Source: Hymenoscyphus infarciens
Taxonomy: Eukaryota > Ascomycota > Leotiomycetes > Helotiales > Helotiaceae
Length of the DNA stretch: 64,000 nt
Direction of reading: 5' to 3'
Assembly (NCBI GenBank): GCA_001414345.1
Contig: LLCB01000212.1
Coordinates: forward strand, 41,626 to 105,625
Shown: positions 57,890-64,000 of the stretch, in pieces
How positions within the stretch are numbered: position 1 is the stretch's first letter
Layout: the number at the start of each line of letters is the position of its first letter
Notes under the pieces: model-generated
Database searches by the model: none
What the model was told of the DNA's origin: nothing
The model's input: the letters and a program-made list of their open reading frames with translations, nothing else
Translations under genes and position numbers: made by a program

Positions 57890-58523
57890 ATGAATCGCCA
57901 GCGCAACGTTCTATCAAAACTAACGCCCTTCCTTCTCGCGGGACTAGCTTTCATCGCTCTCTTCAGCTTCTTCAACTTGCCCTCCCGTGCCTCGAGTCCC
58001 TCGCGGCCTGCCCTCACCAATTCCAAGATGGGCATCATCCACATCGTGATGTTTGAGTTCAAGGAGGAGACGACGGCGGAGGAGATTGCAGGAGTACGAA
58101 TTCCCCGTCTCTTCTCTCTGGCCCAAAACTACTCCCTCCATCACCGGCACGCATTTGAATCGGAAGATGCTGATATGGAATCAGGTATGCGACAGAATGC
58201 TCGCACTCAAGGAGAAATGTCTCCATCCCACCACCAACACGCCATATGTCAAGACGGCTGTCGGAGGCAGAAATAACAGCCCCGAGGGCATGGCTGTAAG
58301 TGTTCTGTCTTCTTTCCCTCGTATTGTGTGGACCTGGTCTAGTGGAATTGGTTCTGACTGCTTTTAGGGAGGCATCACGCATGCATTTGTTGAGGAGTTC
58401 GAGAATGAAGAGGATCGGAAGTATTATTTGGAGACGGATCCTGCGCATTTGGCGTTTGTGGGGAGTGTTGGGTCGCTGCTGAAGAAGGCTCAGGTGGTGG
58501 ACTTTACGCCTGGGGTTTTTTAG
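57890..58523 (+). CDS. Membrane-anchored stress-responsive A/B-barrel (Dabb) protein, copy 2
   Basis: Exons 57890-58093, 58185-58295 and 58368-58523; 156 residues. A short basic start (MNRQRN) is followed by a hydrophobic helix (FLLAGLAFIALFSFF) and the Dabb domain: IIHIVMFEFKEETTAEEI, VCDRMLALKEKC, VGGRNNSPEG, THAFVEEFENEEDRKYYLETDP and VVDFTPGVF. The intron positions and phases equal those of the upstream paralogue, showing tandem duplication. This copy has the shorter N-terminus and linker. An internal Met before GIIHIV could give a soluble form lacking the helix. Start chosen as the only ATG upstream of the helix. Confidence 0.85.
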
Positions 58524-59675
58524 ACTCGACGGCTGTGGGTGGGAGGTTGGTTGGGAAAATGGTGGCAGGATCACGCATACGTGAGAAAGGTCTTCCCGCA
58601 GTTGGAAGATTTGGATTGAGTTATGATACTGAGGTTGTCTGTCGGTTTGTTATGGGAAGTCTCCCGGCTAGTTGTAGGTAACCTACTAGTAGTCTATTCC
58701 GTTCTATATTTCCGATTTCTATTTCTTTTTGTAGGTGACCTACGGAGAGCTCACCGGGTTTGCAAGCTGTTTCTCTCTCTCTCTCTCTCTCTCCCTCTCT
58801 CTCTCTTCTTTCTTCTTTCTCGGAAATGTTTACACGAGTGAAAACCAGAAAGTGACACTTTTTTATCTCATTAAATGTACATCAGAGTTCATTTCCATGG
58901 GCTCAACCTTCAATTCTGTGCTCGAGCTTCGTGCCGCTTTTACCCCCGCAAAATCCCATCTTTCTTGATGGGACGCTCCAAAGCTCCAAAGCAAACACAA
59001 TTTCCAGCACCAACCACAAAGGGAAAGCCAAGTGTCGATCCGGCCCGTTTATCTGCACTGCAACCCCAATCCTTCGAGAGAAAAGAAAGACCGAAAGCCA
59101 AGCCCTCGGTACATGACCGGGACGCGGGGCGGGGCGGGGCAGGAAAGGCGGGGCATACGTCAACCCCAACCTTGCTTTCCTCGTGCAGCTTTCAGGTTTG
59201 TAGCGTAGTAGTGTCGCTAGCTACCCTTGGCTTCATTCTCGTCCAGCAACATTGGCTTGTTGCTGGATTGTTTTCCGAGGTTGAATTGATTATGCAGTCA
59301 GCAGAGAGAAAGGGGATATGATGTGTGATGTGTGATGTGTGACGGGAAGTACGAGTGCCTTCCCAATTCAAGCTACTAAAGACCGGTACGGCCTATGAGG
59401 CTATGAGGCTATGAGATTTCATGACGTGCAGCATTCGGGGACGTCATCTATACCGACTACATAAGGTATAGGCAGGAACAAAGAATCAGACAAGTTGTGC
59501 TTTCTATCAACAAAGTCCGGGGTCTCTTTTTAAAACTTCACCCCTCCTCATCTCGCCTTGTACAACCTCACCGCCACCCCAGCCCCCTCTGCTGCGGGGT
59601 ACCTTCTGTGTCTTCTTAATATTTAATTTCAAACTTCTTCCAGTATCTCCCACAACAATTGAGACAATTCTCAAG
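58524..59675. other. Intergenic with simple repeats
   Basis: Contains a CT dinucleotide run (58771-58806), a GGGGC-rich patch near 59120-59140, and short tandem runs TGATGTG (59320-59340) and CTATGAGG (about 59393-59412). The last 150 bp are the leader of the trehalase gene. Frames of up to 148 codons (58875-59321) have no motif. Confidence 0.5.
58771..58806. repeat. CT dinucleotide microsatellite
   Basis: Nearly pure CT repeats with one interruption (CC), seen directly. Confidence 0.9.
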
Positions 59676-62600
59676 ATGAGGTTCCTTTCGAGTTTCTCAC
59701 TATTTTTCCTAGGCTTTGCAGCCAGCACAATTGGTGCACCGGACACCCAGGCAGAAGATTTCTCGGTCCTAGACAAATCAAATTATAAATGGGATGAACC
59801 ATCGTGGTCCTTGACAACTGAGAAGTTCCGTCCCGGGCAGTATCAGTCACGTCTTTCTCTTTCCAATGGGTAAGCATCAATGGACTCCGGCACAGTTGAG
59901 AAATTAGTAACTAATCAATTCGCCAGCTACCATGGCGGATCCCTCGCTTCAGTCGGTCCTTTCTTCGAAAAAGAAGTCAATCAGACTGATCCTGGTGGAA
60001 AACAACCAACGAATGGCTGGCCCTTGTTTACAGATAGAATATCCTTCTATACCATCTCGGGTTTCTATGGCATTCAACCAAATGGTTCTGGTACGAATTA
60101 CCCAGAACTGAATAAGAACGGATGGGAGAGTTTTATATCTGGACTCCCCCACCCAACCTCTGTTTTATTCTCATTTGGAAACCATAGTCTTGATGCTGCA
60201 GTCAATAAAACGACCATTTCAAATTTCACTTCATCAATCTCATTCAAGACAGGTGTTGGAAAATGGGCCTTCACTTGGAGCCCCGTCAATTGCACTGCTA
60301 CCTTTAACCTCACTTATGAGACTATATTCAGTAGAGAAAGAGCAAACGTCGCAGCAGTCAAAGCAACAATTACCGCATCAAGCGATATAAGCGGAACGGT
60401 TACAGATTTACTCGATGGTAGAAGCGCCGTTCGAACCGACTTCAACGAGAAGGGATTGAGCAACAACAGTGTTATATACACTTCCGTCCACCCAACAGGT
60501 CTCCCAAAAAACGTAGCCTACATTGTTTCCGGCTTCAATGCCTCAAATCCTTGGACAAATGCGTCTTCACGAGCCCCAGCAAGCGGACCAAATATCCCAA
60601 CCGATGTTTCAACTATCGGACAGAGCTATGGAATCAATCTCAAAGCTGGGCAGACTGTGGAGTTTTACAAATATATTGGCGTAGCTTCGAATGACAAGTT
60701 CATCGATGCTAAATCAACTGCTGAAACCGAACAAGCCAGAGCACAAAGCAGTGGTTGGGACGTACTCCTTCAGGAACACATCACAAGCTGGGCCAAAGTC
60801 ATTTCTACCGAGTCTGTAGATGACTTCACAGACCCAGTGACAGGGGAATTACCAACTGATCCCAGCGTTATGGCTCTACACGTTCAAGCCAAAGCAAATT
60901 CTTACTACCTCCTTCAGAGTCTTCAGCCTGATGGAAGTGGGTTGAATGATAACAGTATTTCTGTTGGTGGTCTTCCTTCGGATAGTTATGGCGGACTGAT
61001 CTTTTGGGATGCGGATTATTGGATGTCTCCTGGTCTTATTCTCACTCATCCAAATTGGGTGAAGCAGATTGCCAATTTCCGAGTTCAACAGCATAAGCAA
61101 GCTCTTGATAATGCTGAATTCAATAATTATCCCAATGGTAGTTCGTTGTATTCTTGGACAGCGGGTCGTTATGGAAATTGTACTGGGACGGGACCTTGTG
61201 TGGATTATGGTAAGAGCAACTCTTATGGCATCTTCCTCGGAGTCACTACTCAAGTCGCTTGAGGAAGTCAAATCTTCCTGATTTTCCACCATTCTCATAA
61301 GCAAAAATACAGTACTAACATGGTCCAGAATATCATCTCAATTACGATATCGCATCCAATATCATTCAACTTTACAATGTTACGGATAATAAAACTTGGC
61401 TTGACAATGGGCCGAGGGACATTCTGGAGAGTACAGCTGTCATGACAAACCACCTGTTAACCTACAACACAACAACAAATTCCTATTGGATCAAGAACAT
61501 GACCGACCCCGACGAGTACGCAAACAACAAGGACAACGGAATCTTCACAATCGCTTCAGCTGCCGATTTCTTGAAGCAAATGAATTCCCTACGAATCCGC
61601 GACGGACTCCCAATCAACGAAACATGGCAAGATCTAAGCGAGCAGATTGCTTTCCCGGTAGCTGCCTCTGGAATCTCCAAGGAATACGAAACAATGAACA
61701 ACTCGGTAAAAGTAAAGCAAGCAGATGTCGTACTTTTAAACTTCCCTCTCAATTACATGCAAAACTACAGCACGTCAGCAAAAACCAAGGATCTCGATTA
61801 CTACGCCAATAAACAATCAGCAGAGGGACCAGCAATGACATATTCGAGTTTCTCCATCAACGCGAACCAATTATCGCCATCTGGCTGTGCAGCATATCCT
61901 TATTTCCTCGCAGGCGTCCTCTCATACTCCCGTGGACCATGGTTTCAATTCTCCGAACAATCAGTGGACGATGTGAAAACAAACGGGAATCAAAACCCCG
62001 CCTTCCCGTTCTTAACAGGCCACGGAGGAGCAAACCAAGTCGTCCTCTTCGGCTTCCTAGGCGTACGAACCGACCAAACCCTCCTCTTCCTCGACCCCTC
62101 CCTTCCCCCTCAAATCCCCCACGTCAAAGTCCGAAACTTCCACTACAAAGGCGTCACCCTCTCGGCCTCCATGAACAACACCCACACAAGACTCACGCGT
62201 CTCCGTACCCCCGCTGCGGTCGGCGTCCCGGATGCGTACGCAAATGGAACATTCCCATTTATCCTCGGTTCGCCTGCGAACCCGGATTCGACACATACTT
62301 CGTATACGATTGCTTTGAACCAAACGTTAGAACTCCCAAATAGGGTGTACTACCAGAACCTCACAGTCCCAAATAATCTCCTCCAATGCCTCCCTGTGAG
62401 TTCACAGGATAAATATGTGCCTGGTCAATTCCCCGAGGCAGCTACCGATGGCGCGACAGCGACGGCTTGGCAACCTGCTACGAATGAAACTGCGGAGTTG
62501 TTGATAAATATGACTTCTATCCCTGCCACCCCCATCCGAGGGATTTACTTCGACTGGGGCGCTCGATCGCCTTTGAGGGCTACGGTTTATCTGGGGAATA

Positions 62601-62854
62601 TGACCGATGGGAAGGTGGTGACGGATAGGGTTACTGCGTTTGTGATTAATGATTTAGCGGTGGAACGACCGTTTAATGCTACGATGGAGGCGTTGAGTAT
62701 GGATGAAGTGGTCCCTATCGTGGGAAACACGACGAGTTATGTTGATGTGGGGGGTGCTTGGTCTGGAGGATATGCGATGTTGGCGGTGGAGGGGTGCAGA
62801 GAAGAAGATGGGATCGGTGCTACGGTTGGGGAGTTTGTGCTTTTGAAGGCTTGA
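59676..62854 (+). CDS. Secreted acid trehalase, glycoside hydrolase family 65
   Basis: Acid trehalase splits external or vacuolar trehalose into two glucose molecules. Exons 59676-59869, 59927-61209 and 61329-62854; 1000 residues, close to the usual 1000-1070. A signal peptide (MRFLSSFSLFFLGFAAS, cleavage probably near ALA-type sequence before PDTQ) is followed by the N-terminal GH65 beta-sandwich (LSLSNGYHGGS, GWPLFTDRISFYTISGF). Then comes the (alpha/alpha)6 catalytic domain with FWDADYWMSPGLIL and TGPCVDYEYHLNYDI, where E493 is the expected general acid, and GHGGANQVVLFGFLG. Many N-x-S/T sites fit a glycoprotein. The second intron (phase 1) interrupts the E493 codon. Relatives are yeast Ath1 and Aspergillus acid trehalase. 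Likely exported alone; no sugar-gene neighbours. Confidence 0.93.
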
Positions 62855-63879
62855 GTTGTTGCACCTTTTTTATCATTTTTTTATTTCTACTTCTTGAAAT
62901 TCTTCCTACAAAGGGGGAACTTATTGGTTTAGCGAGGCCAAGGTGCAAGAAAATGGGGGAATGGTAATCAGGTACTATGATGGGCTGGTGAAAACGCGAC
63001 AGGCCTGACTGACTTGTGGGAATCGGAGTTTTGGGGATGATACCAATTTAACATTTGTTTGCCCTTCGTTTTTTCTCTCTCCTCTTTCTCACATCAATCG
63101 ACAACAAAAACGTCCTCGTTTAAGTACTTACTCTTACTCTTCTTATATTCAACTAACTTAACTTTTCTTCCTTCTACTTGACTTTTCTCTCTTCCACATA
63201 ACTTTGTGAGGTTATACCTCTCAACCTCAACAAGCGAAGATGGAAACCCTCCCTCCCTTCGAGTCTAGTCTCAGCCTCTCAGATCTTACCTCTAATCTCA
63301 CGTGGCGTGGCTTCAGCCTCCGTATATACAAATACAAACCCTCTTCTTTCAGTCAGACTTCTTGATTCGTAACATAAACTTGAGATTGTAAAGAGGAAGA
63401 ATTGAGGTTCCTGATTCTGTGATATGGTCTTGTTCTGTGGATTTCTAGGGGATGGACTGCGTAGCTATTTCAGGGTAGCTTTCTCTCAGGAGTCAGGGTC
63501 TCTCGGATAACCTTAGTAACTTGAGCGGTATGAACGGCTTTAGTGATGTTTCGGGATTCGATGTTTAAGGGTGGAGGACTTGAGGTAGTGTGAAGAGGGA
63601 TTGTTAGGGGGATTATTAGGGGGGTTTAATAGGGGATTTAAAAGGGGGTTTGTGGTTTGTGGTTTTGAGAGGTGAGACACCTAAGAAAGGTCTCGCGAGG
63701 GTGAGAGATGGGTAGAATAAGGGAGGGGTTCGTGTAAAAATCAGTTTGATGTTCTGTGATGTTGTTAAAGGGGAGGACTTATATGGGAGGGAAACTTGAG
63801 ACTTGGGAAGTTTGTTACTTGTTTTGGGGGGTTTGAAATGAGACGGAAGTTGTGGTGGTGCGAAGTGAGTGGGAGAGAA
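62855..63879. other. 3' flank and uncharacterised tail
   Basis: No domain-bearing frame. A pyrimidine-rich stretch at 63065-63235 resembles a gene leader and precedes a short ORF; beyond it the sequence is G-rich with GGGGGTTT-like runs near 63600-63650. Confidence 0.5.
63240..63365 (+). CDS. Possible 41-residue ORF or upstream ORF
   Basis: ATG 63240 follows a long CT-rich leader (from about 63070) in a CGAAGATGG context and opens 41 codons (METLPPFESSLSLSD onward). It may be an upstream ORF in the leader of a gene outside the window, a first exon, or a small gene. No motif. Confidence 0.25.
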   Translation: METLPPFESSLSLSDLTSNLTWRGFSLRIYKYKPSSFSQTS

Positions 63880-64000
63880 GGAGAGGAAGAGAAGGAGAGG
63901 AAGAGAAGGAGAGGAAGAGAAGGAGAGGAAGAGAAGGAGAGGAAGAGAAGGAGAGGAAGAGAAGGAGAGGAAGAGAAGGAGAGGAAGAGAAGGAGAGGAA
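63880..64000. repeat. 14-bp GA-rich minisatellite, cut by the window edge
   Basis: At least 8.6 copies of GGAGAGGAAGAGAA, essentially perfect, continuing past the right edge. Confidence 0.95.

Noticed and set aside
58875..59321. 148-codon plus frame
   Set aside because: No conserved motif, GC-rich patch opens several frames at once, and it lies between gene ends with no leader-like sequence.

Overview
The window looks like nuclear DNA of a filamentous ascomycete (Pezizomycotina). Genes have short spliceosomal introns (about 50-120 bp, GT..AG) and pyrimidine-rich leaders. Proteins include an acid trehalase, an Mpe1-type polyadenylation factor and a fungal ornithine decarboxylase antizyme. Gene-bearing DNA of normal composition alternates with extremely AT-rich, stop-riddled blocks typical of repeat-induced point mutation (RIP). 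A Leotiomycete is my weak guess; the sequence does not prove it.

Layout. 1-5.6 kb: RIP-destroyed repeat DNA, including a Ty1/copia element on the minus strand that runs off the left edge. 5.65-7.26 kb: decayed amino-acid permease abutting that block. 9.6-10.7 kb: ornithine decarboxylase antizyme needing a +1 ribosomal frameshift at CCC-TGA. 12.1-14.3 kb: Yippee-family zinc protein and a coiled-coil protein. 14.3-23.7 kb: gene-poor stretch with simple repeats, G-runs and a 78-bp tandem duplication. 23.73-29.97 kb: a RIP-mutated DNA transposon with 147-bp terminal inverted repeats and a 9-bp target duplication (Mutator-like by structure), into which a non-coding LTR element (356-bp LTRs, GTATT duplication) has inserted. 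31.2-33.2 kb: Mpe1. 35.9-38.2 kb: small or decayed ORFs. 39.0-41.8 kb: RTG2/exopolyphosphatase-like protein and a UPF0390 small basic protein. 42.7-48.3 kb: three neighbouring genes sharing a cysteine-rich tail that I relate to the C-terminal tail of fungal RBR (RING-IBR) ubiquitin ligases; the middle one is a broken RBR gene. 48.4-50.5 kb: AT-rich relic. 50.6 kb: intron-containing tRNA-Val(UAC). 51.1-51.9 kb: cupin_5/DUF985 protein. 53.0-55.3 kb: Gts1-like ArfGAP-UBA-Q-rich protein. 55.9-58.5 kb: two tandem membrane-anchored A/B-barrel (Dabb) proteins. 59.7-62.9 kb: secreted acid trehalase (GH65). 62.9-64.0 kb: no clear gene; a 14-bp GA-rich minisatellite runs off the right edge.

The genes do not form one pathway: they are mostly individually promoted housekeeping genes. 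Local duplication (RBR-tail trio, Dabb pair) and transposon insertion shaped the rest. The strongest biological signals are the recoded antizyme, the nested transposons and the RBR-tail gene cluster. Exon borders were inferred by eye from splice consensus and reading frame.
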